Assembly (NCBI GenBank): GCA_001275005.1
Contig: JWZX01002908.1
Coordinates: 1 to 17,769, forward strand
Origin: Chrysochromulina tobinii
Taxonomy: Eukaryota; Haptophyta; Prymnesiales; Chrysochromulinaceae
Reading direction: 5' to 3'
DNA length: 17,769 bases
How positions within the stretch are numbered: the stretch's first letter is position 1; every line of letters begins with the position of its first letter. The notes beneath the pieces were generated by a model. The model was not told the DNA's origin. It saw only the letters and a program-made list of their open reading frames with translations, and did no database searches. The translations under genes were made by a program, and so were the position numbers. Below, piece after piece: positions 6,411 to 15,255 of the stretch.

Positions 6411-8684
6411 ATGAATTCTCACACCTCTCTTTGTCCGACACCTTCCGGCGGTCACATGCCGTCTCTGGACTTGGCAGCGTGCGTTGTGTTAGCGGGATGC
6501 CTTGCAGTTGTGTTGTGTTGGCTGGCCGTCGTCAAACAGGCACCAACCGCGTTCATAGTGCTGTTCACCGTTGTAGTGGGCGGCCTACTCTTCCTCCTGC
6601 AGCTCCTTGGACGCCGATGTGAGCACATCCGACCGGACCGCAACTGCCGCCAAGCTTTGTGCCGCTCGACTGAAGGCAAGCATAGCGGCACGCATGTTGA
6701 CAGCCTCGATGGTCTCCGCGCGGTTGCGGTGAGTTGGGTCATCTTATACCATGCTCTCTGCGTCCCAACGTTCTTCTTCGTGGGGCCGACCAACTACAAC
6801 CAGTTCATTGGCCAGTGGTACATGCAGTTTGCCTTCTCCGGCGCGATGGGTGTAGACCTATTCTTCGTTCTGAGCGGATTTCTCATCGTCTCACTCCTAG
6901 TCCCTGAAGGGAGGAAAGCCGCTGCAGTTGGCGCAAACGTCGCGACGCAGGCCGCTGATGATGCCATCGCATCAACAGAGTCGAGGGCAGCCTTAGGAAC
7001 GTGCAATGCCGGCGTTCGGTATGGAGCCTTTCTGCTCAAGCGCTTCCTTCGGCTAGCACCCGCCTACCTTGTGCTCCTTGCGTATAACGTGTCGCCGCTG
7101 CAGCCAGATGAGACGCAGCGTGAGACCTGCCGCGCTTGGTGGTGGCTCAATGTGCCGCTCTTCCTCAACAACTACTTTGACCTTTGGGTGGCGCCTCACG
7201 TGAAGGATCCGCTGTACCGCGCGTGGCTAGGATGTGACCTACACACCTGGACGGTCGCTGTGGAGTGGCAATTCTACCTCGCCTCGGTGCCTTTGGTGCA
7301 CACGCTGCTGCTACTCGAGCGTTGGATGGCGCGCCGAGAGCGCTGTATCGAGCGCGCGCGTGCTCGGGCCTTGCGGCTGCAACTCGTCTTGCTGGCCGTG
7401 CTCATCGGGTGCACTGTGCTCCTCCGATGGTGGCTTCGGCGCCAGGTGCGCTCCCCCACTCTCCTCTCCCCTCGCGACGCTGCTGGTTCACCGGCTCATC
7501 CTTCTCCTTTCCCCTTTCCGACGCTGATGATCTTCTCTTCTCGTGTGCCCGCTGCTCTCACCGCCCACACGTACCACTGTCTTTTGTGCGCACCCCCTTG
7601 CCAATGCTCAGTACGGCGACGTGTTTGGCCTGTACGTGAATGCCATGATGTACACGCGCGGTGGGCCATACCTCGCGGGGATGGCAGCCGCTCTAGTCAC
7701 GCTCAGCCCGCCACCGTCATCAGAGCAATCAGAGCAATTGCTCTCGCCACTCGTGCCTTCGGAAGTCCAGACGGCGTGCACGCCGCATCAGCCGCTACCG
7801 TCTCGCACCAGGGTTTGGCGCCGAGACGCCGATCTCACCTCTAGATGCTGGCACTGGTGCTTCTACCTTGGCTCGCTCTCGCTGGCCCTCTTCACCGCGT
7901 ACGAGGGAAACGAGACCCCACTTTATGCAAGCGACCCCGAGCAGACGCCCCCTACGAACCGGTCCGGTGTGGTGGTGGCTCTCGGAGGATCAAAAGCAGT
8001 CCCTCGACTACGTGCTGTACTTGGGCTGCGCAGCTGGGTTTGGTCTGGGCTGCGCGGGGCTTATCGTCGAAATGCTTCGCGGTAGGGCGCCGTGCCTCAA
8101 GCGCATCCTCGGCTCGCGAGTGTGTGTGCCGTTTGCAAGGTATGGACGGCCCGTTGCTCCCAGGCTAGCAGCCGATTAGCCTGCGTGAAGTCTCTCTGGC
8201 CTTAGGTGTGGACGCGGTACAGCTCTGCGCTGCGTCTCAGTGGCCTCCTGCATGCATGGTCTCAAGATGCGTTCGATTGCGCCCACAGGCTCTCCTACAG
8301 TGCCTACCTGATTCAATTCATCTTCTTGCAGCCCACGTACGATGCCTACTTCACAGTGAACCCGACGGACTCGCGCGCCTTGTGCTTTTCCAAGCTCAGT
8401 GGTGAGAGCAACCAACTCGCACGAACGCCCCGACGGGCAGGCTCTGCTCATCTCATGCTGGTCACACCTCACACTTCAACCCCACACTTTCGCTCCGCTC
8501 GTGCACCGCAGGCTTGTATTGGCTCAGCTTGTTGGTGATCAATGCGGCGTCGATGCTCCTCCATGTCCTGGTCGAGGCCCCCGCCAACAATCTTCGCAAT
8601 CACGCGGTTCATCTCTTCTCGCTCGCTGCGGCGCTCATATCTCGGGTGGGTGCCATGGCGGCCCGGCCGGTGCCGGCGGAGTAG
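6411..8684 (+). CDS. Membrane acyltransferase (acyltransferase-3 / NRF-6-like), five exons
   Basis: Model: exons 6411-7445, 7612-7898, 7945-8119, 8206-8401 and 8512-8684, about 621 residues. It probably transfers an acyl group across or within a membrane. Exon 1 has two N-terminal helices (about 20-41 and 46-67), then the family signature SLDGLRAVAVSWVILYHA (98-115, catalytic-type H114), GVDLFFVLSGFLIVSLL (147-163), KRFLRLAPAYLVLL (210-223), and C-RAWWWLNVPLFLNNYF followed by C-DLHTWTVAVEWQFYL, the paired pattern of nose-resistant-to-fluoxetine-type proteins. Later exons give GGPYLAGMAAAL, SLDYVLYLGCAAGFGLG, the LSYSAYLIQFIFLQ helix and a final VEAPANNLRNH. Introns 1, 3 and 4 are GT-AG, and their joins preserve frame and domain order. 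Between exons 2 and 3 the frame must shift by one. I modelled a 46-base GT-AG intron (7899-7944), but an extra C in the CCCCC run near 7949 would also explain it. The only plus-strand gene here; it shares its promoter region with the glycosyltransferase. Confidence 0.8.
7446..7611 (+). other. Acyltransferase intron 1 (166 bases, phase 0)
   Basis: The donor is CAG/GTGCGC and the acceptor GCTCAG/TAC, with a pyrimidine-rich interior. Removing it joins RWWLRRQ to YGDVFGLYVN and avoids a Pro/Ser/Arg-rich reading unlike the family. Confidence 0.75.
8120..8205 (+). other. Acyltransferase intron 3 (86 bases, phase 0)
   Basis: GTGTGTGTGCC donor, CTGGCCTTAG acceptor. Joining gives RILGSR-VWTRYSSALRLS, in the frame that leads into the conserved LSYSAYLIQ helix. 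Retaining it introduces an in-frame TAG after LAAD at 8177. A donor at the upstream GGTAGGG is a weaker alternative. Confidence 0.7.
8402..8511 (+). other. Acyltransferase intron 4 (110 bases, phase 1)
   Basis: Donor G/GTGAGAGC and acceptor ACCGCAG/GC. The join completes a glycine codon and leads from CFSKLSG into the last membrane helix LYWLSLLVINAASMLLHVLVE. Confidence 0.8.
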
Positions 8685-8987
8685 CGTGGAACGCGGACGC
8701 GTCTGCTCTTGCGTCTTGCGGCATGGCTGCGTATCGTCTCACGTCTGTTTCGATTCTCACCACTGATAGACTTAGAAAGTATTGCATTTAGAGAGGACCT
8801 GAGATCCAATGACCATTACCGATTACCTAGCCAGACGCTGACATCAATCGGGCAAGCCATGATCGGAGTGCCCGCGCGTACGCCGGGAAAGTCGCGAGAG
8901 CCAAACGCGCCGTCGAATGAGCCGTCATTCGGCTGTTTCCCTACTTGCTGTTGCGCTTCGCGTCTCTGCCTCTCCCGTCCCCATGCA
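8685..8987. other. Tail-to-tail spacer
   Basis: The 303 bases between the convergent 3' ends of the acyltransferase and helicase genes are presumably two 3' untranslated regions. I see no gene, repeat or structured RNA in it. Confidence 0.6.
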
Positions 8988-11900
8988 TCATCCCAGCAGC
9001 TCGAGCGCCCCATGCTCGCCATCATCCATGAAGAGCGCCTCGTCCTCTTCCTTGGCCTTGGGCGCGCCGCCAGCCGCCTGCACGTCCGCCGGCGGCGCAA
9101 AGATCTCGATGGCGGCCAATGCGAGGGGTGGCAGCAGCTCGTCGGGCGTGCGTGCAGACGCGAGCCGTCGCGGCGGCGGCGCATTGATCCAATCCGCCGA
9201 GGCGGCGGCGGCCTGCGCAGCCGAGAGCTCGGGGCGGGGCGCGACGCTCATCTTGATGAGAGCTAATTGGAGGGCGGCCGCACTCGCTCCACTTGCAGCT
9301 GGAGTGGTCCCGAGCGCAGCCGAGAGCGCCGCGCGAAGGCTGTTGATCTCGTCCAGCGCGCTAGGCGTGAGCAGCCAGGGCAGTGGCACCCACATGCCCA
9401 CGTCGCCGTCGGCCACGTAGGCGGCGAGCGCGCCGTCGCCCGTCTCGGTGGGCCGGAGGATGACGTGGCGCGAGAAGGCGACGATCATGAGCTCAGCTGC
9501 TCCCTTGGGACGTGCCGGCAGCAGCGTCGCCGAGTGCGCCACGAGCTTGCTTTGCGACACGAGGCCCGCGGACGTGGCGGTGGCCTCGGCCGGGCCACTC
9601 GGCCCGGCGGTCGATGAGGGAGGGCCGCCTCCCGCGCGCGACCATGCTGCCGCGACCAGGTACCGGCGCCCGCCGTCCGGACGATCGTCAGAGAGCACAG
9701 AGGCCGCCGAGTGCCAATTCTGATCCACCACCACCGCCTCGCTGCCCACCGCCTCGCCGCCCGCTGCCCCGCCGCCGCGAGCGCGAGCGCCTGCGCTCGC
9801 GCCGCTCAGGATGCTGCTGCTGCTGCTCGTCGGCGCAGCCGCGGCAGATTTGCCAGAGGGCAGGTGGCGCGATGCGTTGGGGTCGGCCGGGATGCGTTTC
9901 ATGAACGAGAGGCGGCACGCGTACTGGGGAGCAATCAGCTTTGCGAGCCCGACGACGCTCTGCGACTCATTTGTGAGGAGCACGGGCAGCGAGCCACGCA
10001 GCCCCGCCATGCGAAGTGCGAGCACCGCCGAGGCACTCGTGCCAAAGGCGAGCGTGACCGACGTCTGCAGCGAAGGCGCGCCGTTGGCACCCCCCGCGCC
10101 ACGGCTCTTCGAGATGATCGCCTGCGTCAGCTCGCCGCACGGCGCGAGCGCCGCCTGCAGGTGACGTTGGTGCAGGTGTGCGCCACCCTGGCTGCTATCC
10201 TGCTTGACGAGGCAGTAGACGCACCGGCTCGGCTCCAGCCGATGGCGCGCGAGCTCGTCGAGCACCTTGGCTGGGGCGTGCGCCTTGCCCGACGCAAAGT
10301 TGGGGGAGAAGGCGGCCACGAGCAGCGCGTGCAGCAGCAGATCACGCGTCATCTCGACTCCGCCCGCGGCAGCCGCCACCGCAGCGGCGGCGCTCGCGGC
10401 CGGGTCGCCTTGGGCCGCGGCTGCGGCAGTCGAGGTGGCCGTGAGCGTGAACCCGGCAGGGGGGAGCGCCAAGTCGAACTCGACGCGCTGCTGCCGGATG
10501 CGCTGGATGAGTTCACGGCTCAAAGCCTCGAGCTCGGCGAGCCGCTTATAGCTCGCGTGCTGCGAGTGCGCGTACTGCGCCGCCTTCGGCGCCCCTTCGT
10601 CCGACAGAGTACGCTGCCAGGCCTCAAACAATCGGAGTGTGGTGAGCGGTTCGGAGCGGCCGGCGGCGGTAAAGTGCGCGAGGCGCGGCTTGAAGAAGGA
10701 GACGTCTTCACGCGCCGTCTTGGCTTCCTCTTCGTACGCGGCGAGATCGGCGGCGCCTATGCCGCCCGCGCCCGCTGCCGCCTCATCGCCCTTGGCGTCG
10801 CCCTTGGCGGCGGCATCGCCCTTGGTGAACGGCTGCAAGAATGGGTCGGGCAGCGACAGTGAGGCAGCAAGCACCGACGCCTCCCGCAGCAGCCCGAGCG
10901 CCTCACCGAGTAAGAGCAGCCGGCCGAGAGGCACTGAGACGGGCAGCGATGCGAGCAGCTGGCCACATGGCGTAGTGACCGCCTTGTCTGGTGTGCCGCT
11001 CAGCGCGCCCAGCGCGAGCAATTGCACGATAGCTGCGTGCACGGCTGCGTATGAGGGTGGCTGGATCGCCTCTTGAAGCAGCTCAGCGGGCGGCGCGGAT
11101 GGGTCGATCATCTTCACCTTGAGCAGCAGGTTCAGGAGCGAGGTGCGCTGCATCTCGGCCGGGGTGTACGCGGGCATGAGGCTCTCGTCGCGCATGAAGG
11201 ATGACGGGTACAGCCGCAGGCACACGCCGGGCGCCACGCGGCCCGCACGGCCCGCTCGCTGCGAGGCCGAGGCGCGTGCACAGCGCCGGAGCAGCAGCGT
11301 GTCCGTGTTGGCGCGCGCGTCGTAGTACGGCAGCTTCTCGAGGCCGAGGTCAATGACGATCGATACGTCGGGCACGGTGATGGAGCTCTCGGCCAGGTTG
11401 GTCGCGAGGATGACCTTGCGCGTGCCCGGCGGCGGCTTCTGGAGCACGGCGTGCTGCTCAGTCGCATCCTGCAGCGAATGGAGGGGCAACAGCAGCAGCC
11501 TGTGCCCGAGACGGCGCAGCGCCTCGGAGCGCTCGAGCGCCTTGAGTGTCTCATAGATCTCGGTGTACCCGGGAAGGAAGATGAGCACCGCGCCGGCCGC
11601 ACTCACGAGTGGATCGACTTCCGGCAGCAGCGGCAGCAGCTGCTCCGAAACCGCCTGGACGAGCAGGTACTCTAGGAACGGGATCAGGGAAGGGTGGAAC
11701 TTGGCCTGGTTAGGCGTGCTGTCTACCACAACGCTCGGCGCGCCGTGCGGATTGAACGCGGCCTGCAGCTGCTCGAGATGGTAGCATGCCACCGGGTGGC
11801 AGCGAGCGCCCACGCGCACGACGGGCACCGACTGCGACGGCACGGACGACGAGGAGGAGGCGACGGGCGGTGCTTCGTCGCGGGCCTTGCGCTTGCCGCC

Positions 11901-12973
11901 GACAGCCATCAGAGGTTCGTCGTCCACGGCATCCTTGCCCCACTCGTCGGCGTCCTCTGCCGTCTCGGCCGCCTCCTCCGCTTCGGCGTCGTCGGCGTCG
12001 TCGGGAAACATCTCGTCGAGCGCGCCAGCGTCCATGGCGGACGCGGCGGACATGCCACCGCTTCCGACGGTCGCCGCAGCCGACGCCGCGCATGCCGCCG
12101 ACGCCGCCGCTGCGCTCAACTCGTTGTTCCCGCGCAGCCGATCTGGCAAGCAGTTGAGCGAGGTGCCTGCAAAGTAGCGCGAAAAGGCATGCGCGTCGAT
12201 GGTGGCGCTCATGATGACCACAGCGATGCGCCGCAGTGGCGCGGTGCTGATGCCTTCATCCGAGGCTCCCTCGCTCACCTCTTTGGCGTCGACAGCCGCG
12301 TGCGGATCGCGCCCCGAGGCCTGCCGGCGCAGCGCCCGCCGCAGCAGCAGGAGCAGCAGGTCGAGGTCAACGTCGCGCTCGTGCGCCTCGTCGACGATGA
12401 TGTGCGTGTACGCGTTGAACACGTCCGCCGGCCGGAACACGAGCAGCTGCAGCAATAGGCCGACGGTCACGAACGTGCAGCGTGTCGTGCCGAGCGTGGT
12501 CGCCTTGTCGCGCGAGACCGCGTAGCCGATGGTACGACCGATGACGGAGCCGCGCTCCGCGGTGACGCGCTCCGCGAGGGCGCGCGCCGCCAGCCGCCGC
12601 GGCTGCGTCACCACGATCTTGGCTTTCGGGTCCGAATCGAGCAGGAACTGCGGAACCTGCGTCGACTTGCCGCAGCCGGTGTCGCCCGAGACGACGACAC
12701 GCCATGCTCTGCGAGCGCGTCGAGCACCTCCTGCTTGTGCTTGAGCACAGGCAGCGCGTCCTTGTCGTCCACCTTCTGGCGCTTCCAAGTCATTACGCGC
12801 GGTGCCTCGACTGCGCCCTTGCCGCCGCCCTTGCCGCCGCCCTTGCCGCCGCCCTTGCCACCCGACCAGCCGCCGCCGCCCTTGCCGCCGCCCTTACCGC
12901 CGCCGCCGCCCTTGCCGCCGCCGCCCTTGCTACCGCCGCCGCCCTTGCCGCCTTTGCCATTGGCTGCCCACAT
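8988..12973 (-). CDS. DEAH-box RNA helicase, Gly/Lys-rich N-terminus, one frame break
   Basis: About 1327 residues if the frame is corrected. Residues 1-90 are read from 12973 and the rest from 12701, with two bases skipped between. An N-terminal KGG-rich tail (6-53) precedes LPVLKHKQEVLDALAEH. Walker A is GDTGCGKST (about 96-104), then TQPRRLAARALAERV, DEAH (194-197), SAT (255-257), FLPGYTEI (465), ATNLAESSITVPDVSIVID and QRAGRAGR (571-578), so all core DEAH motifs are present. An Ala-rich and acidic insertion (266-381) interrupts the RecA lobes. The ratchet/winged-helix region contains LLLKVKMID and LPVSVPLGRLLLLGEALG, followed by DLLLHALLVAAFSPNFA of the OB region. A possible RRM-like segment is at 916-996. 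The LKVKMID and LPVSVPLGRL style recalls the TDRD9/spindle-E and plant zinc-finger helicase subgroup, but the subfamily is uncertain. It probably acts in RNA or ribonucleoprotein remodelling. No ATG exists upstream in frame before 12973. Confidence 0.85.
12815..12958 (-). repeat. KGG-coding low-complexity repeat in the helicase N-terminus
   Basis: This is an imperfect array of AAGGGCGGCGGC-type units on the coding strand. It encodes 48 residues almost entirely of Gly and Lys with one WSGG interruption. Such tails commonly bind RNA non-specifically; here that is an inference. Confidence 0.8.
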
Positions 12974-13310
12974 AAAATGTCGCGTAGAAGTGTGAATGTG
13001 AAATGGACCTCCCTTACATTTTACCGGTACATTTGTATCACTCTTTGGAATTGGTGTCTGTAATGATCCGCACCGGTCCGACTCGCCCGGACACACGCGC
13101 AGGCGAACCGCCGGCCAAAACCGTCGGCCCACACGGCGGCGGACACGCGGACTCAAGGGAGGCCTTCGGCACAGGAGGGTTTGAGCGCGACCCGTACCCG
13201 TGGCCCGTCGCGCCTCCCTTGGCCTTGCCCAGTTGCCCTTCCCGCTGCCCGTGCCGCCGCCGCCCTTACAGAACGAGCGATCTTCATTCACATCACGCCA
13301 CCGACGTCGT
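12974..13310. other. Spacer 5' of helicase, 3' of phosphatase
   Basis: 337 bases between the helicase ATG and the phosphatase stop. The helicase frame stays open through it without an ATG, and includes a short Gly/Lys-rich reading at about 13190-13270 resembling the helicase tail. TACCGGTACA at 13022-13031 lies about 50 bases from the helicase ATG. No gene is supported. Confidence 0.5.
13022..13031. promoter_or_regulatory. TACCGGTACA element
   Basis: Ten bases identical to part of the 12-base palindrome upstream of the riboflavin fusion, again in a 5' flank. Function not known. Confidence 0.3.
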
Positions 13311-14540
13311 CTACGCGTCGATTTCCTCGACACTTATCATATCGAGACTACCCACGGCGTCGATGCCGGCGTTGATCTCCAATTTGGAAGCCGCGAAGCT
13401 CGAGATGTGCTCGTCGCCGTGCATGTGCAGCTTCGCGATCGCGCGCTCCTCGTCCGTCATCGTGGAAGGAGAGAACTGGCATTTATGGCCTAGGTGGACA
13501 AGCTCAAGGCGCATGCCGCCGGCCGGCTCAAAGTAGAGAATGCCGTACCCAGCCTGGTTGTTAGTCACATCACCTTCGCAGCAACCGCCGCCACCGCCAT
13601 TCATGCTGAACTCGCAATCCGTGTCCGTGCCCGACTCGCACACAGTGTTGTGCGTATGCCCAAACGAGCACCGAAAATCGACCGTCTCGCCCGGGGGCAT
13701 GCTGCCCGTGAACTTAGCCTTCAGGCCGGCGCACAGCCCCGGGTAGTGCTGCAGCACGAGCACGTTGCGTGTCTGTTTCGGGTCCTTGGCGCCCTTTGCG
13801 GCGTACTGGGCAAGCAGCGCCTCGCCGCTGTGGCCGATGTCCTGCAGCCGCTCGCCGAGGCCTGTATCGTCTCCCCCGCAAGTGGCTTTGACCTTCTTAC
13901 AGCCGTCGCCGCCTCCGCCGATGCCTCCAACGTCGACATAATTTTGATCGATGCCGAAGATTTCAAGGTTGAGCGCGTCCAACGTGACGCGATAGTTGAA
14001 GTCGGGCAAGTGATAATTTGCAACATTGCCGAATGAGGGGCGGTAGCCGCCCTTGCTTGCATCGAGCTGGTTGCTCGCGTAAGCCTGCCCCGAGATATTG
14101 ACACGCGGTGCCTTCTCCGGGCACGTGGCGTACACGTCCGCGTCGCCGAAGTCGTGATTACCCATGGCGGCGAACCAGGGCACGTCGTTGAGGCCGTTGT
14201 ATACGGTATCCCACCGCTTCCACTGAGTCTCACCGCCCTCCTCGGCAGTCTTCACGCCCTGGAAGTAAAAATTGTCGCCAGCGGCGCCCACAAAGAGCAA
14301 AGACTTGCCCACGGCCTCCAGCTCCGACCGCTTCTTGCGCATGAGGTCAGCCACCTCGGTCTGGCAGCACTCGCCCGTCATCGCAGCAGTGGCGAGGCCG
14401 TAGTCGGCGATGAGGAAGGCGAACGAGCTATTCCTGACGTCGCTCGGAGGGATCTTGACGCCATAGGCGTTGTCGACGAGCGGGTAGTTGTTAATGTAGC
14501 CGGCGATAGCTACATGTAACACGCACTGCACTGCGAGCAT
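13311..14540 (-). CDS. Secreted purple-acid-phosphatase-like metallophosphoesterase
   Basis: A 409-residue protein of the calcineurin-like phosphoesterase superfamily, closest in motif spacing to tartrate-resistant (type 5) acid phosphatases. The dimetal motifs appear in order: LIADYG (44-48, D46 and Y47), GDNFY (88-92, D89, N90, Y92), GNHD (127-130), LQHYPG (263-268, H265) and GHTH (294-297). It should hydrolyse phosphate monoesters. The first residues, MLAVQCVLHVAIAG, look like a short signal peptide. Many paired cysteines (58/59, 140, 213/221, 270, 291, 301, 309, 320/321, 354) and NSS and NIS sequons fit a secreted, disulfide-bonded glycoprotein, which suggests extracellular or vacuolar phosphate scavenging. 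The start is the first ATG in a frame open to 14657; there is no better upstream ATG. Motif I has Ala where the family normally has Gly before the Asp. No intron is needed. Head-to-tail with the helicase. Confidence 0.87.
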   Translation of the reverse strand: MLAVQCVLHVAIAGYINNYPLVDNAYGVKIPPSDVRNSSFAFLIADYGLATAAMTGECCQTEVADLMRKKRSELEAVGKSLLFVGAAGDNFYFQGVKTAEEGGETQWKRWDTVYNGLNDVPWFAAMGNHDFGDADVYATCPEKAPRVNISGQAYASNQLDASKGGYRPSFGNVANYHLPDFNYRVTLDALNLEIFGIDQNYVDVGGIGGGGDGCKKVKATCGGDDTGLGERLQDIGHSGEALLAQYAAKGAKDPKQTRNVLVLQHYPGLCAGLKAKFTGSMPPGETVDFRCSFGHTHNTVCESGTDTDCEFSMNGGGGGCCEGDVTNNQAGYGILYFEPAGGMRLELVHLGHKCQFSPSTMTDEERAIAKLHMHGDEHISSFAASKLEINAGIDAVGSLDMISVEEIDA

Positions 14541-14866
14541 TTGCTCCGTCGCGGGTCGCTCGTCAACGCAACCAAGAACTTCAAAACGCCGACGCACGAT
14601 GATTGCGCCGACGGGACACCGAAACTCCGAGATTTTGGCTGTAGCGTAGTTTTTCAATGAACGAGCCCTTGAGCCACACGTGTGTTACTACGGTGCTATG
14701 CAGTCCGGTGTGTGCGATGGTATATGACTGGACTCTGAGCACATGGGTCATGGCTCCTGATGTCGACAATCTCATTCCTTCCTCTCGGGACAACGTTCAT
14801 CATCGATTCGGCTCCCAAGTGCCATGCCCATGCGATGCCGCATGGTGAATGGGCGGGGCCTTATAC
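14541..14866. other. Spacer 5' of the acid phosphatase
   Basis: 326 bases, with no gene recognised. It contains the palindrome CACACGTGTG and ends at the stop of the ankyrin-like fragment. Confidence 0.55.
14675..14684. promoter_or_regulatory. CACACGTGTG palindrome (E-box/G-box core)
   Basis: A ten-base palindrome with a CACGTG core, 135 bases upstream of the phosphatase ATG. CACGTG is bound by bHLH and bZIP factors, including the phosphate regulator Pho4 in yeasts. Use in this organism is inference. Confidence 0.35.
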
Positions 14867-15119
14867 TTAATCGCCGTCGGGGCGCGTATTCGCCAACAAG
14901 CTTCGCACAAGCTCCATGCACTTCATGACGGTCTGTCGTCCGTGCCGCAGCGCCCAGGTCAACGCCGAGTTGCCCGAGGCGAACTCCTCCTCCCCTCCCT
15001 GACTCGCCACCCCGTTTATTGTGTCGCAGCGCGCCCTCGCGGAGAAGCCTTTTCACCGACTGAGGGGGCGAGGAAAATAGCCGTGCCAACCTAGCGTAGT
15101 GCACAGGGAGGGGCACCAT
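14867..15119 (-). pseudogene. Ankyrin-repeat-like fragment, broken frame
   Basis: Two adjacent minus-strand frames together resemble an ankyrin unit and a half. From 15119 the reading ends in SVKRLLREGALRHNK, the usual helix before an ankyrin loop. One frame over it continues as GNSALTWALRHGRQTVMKC and MELVRSLLANTRPDGD, then a stop at 14867-14869. The frame change falls in a purine run (GGGAGGGGAGGAGGAG) near 15000. Just before SVKRLL there is a strong splice-acceptor-like stretch (pyrimidines then CAG) at about 15060-15075, and another near 15168. It could therefore be the last exon(s) of a small gene rather than a pseudogene. It abuts the cyclin stop, leaving little room for a complete gene. 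Identity is moderate; status is unclear. Confidence 0.4.
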
Positions 15120-15255
15120 GGAAAGGCGCTTTCTCTTCGATCCCCATCCCCATCTCTGTGGGGGGAACGACCGAAAGAGAGCGCCCGTAGAGAGCTTGCG
15201 TAGAGAGAAGGGGTCCACCGTCGGAGGGGGGAAGGCAGCTGCCCCGCCGTGGCCA

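Noticed and set aside
9711-10862. Long open frame on the plus strand opposite the helicase (383 codons)
   Set aside because: Arg/Gly/Ala-rich shadow produced by high third-position GC of the helicase; no recognisable domain, and the minus frame carries all DEAH motifs.
12779-12960. Regularly spaced GC-rich units suggesting a CRISPR-like array
   Set aside because: Units are in frame with the helicase and encode Gly/Lys; no unique spacers.
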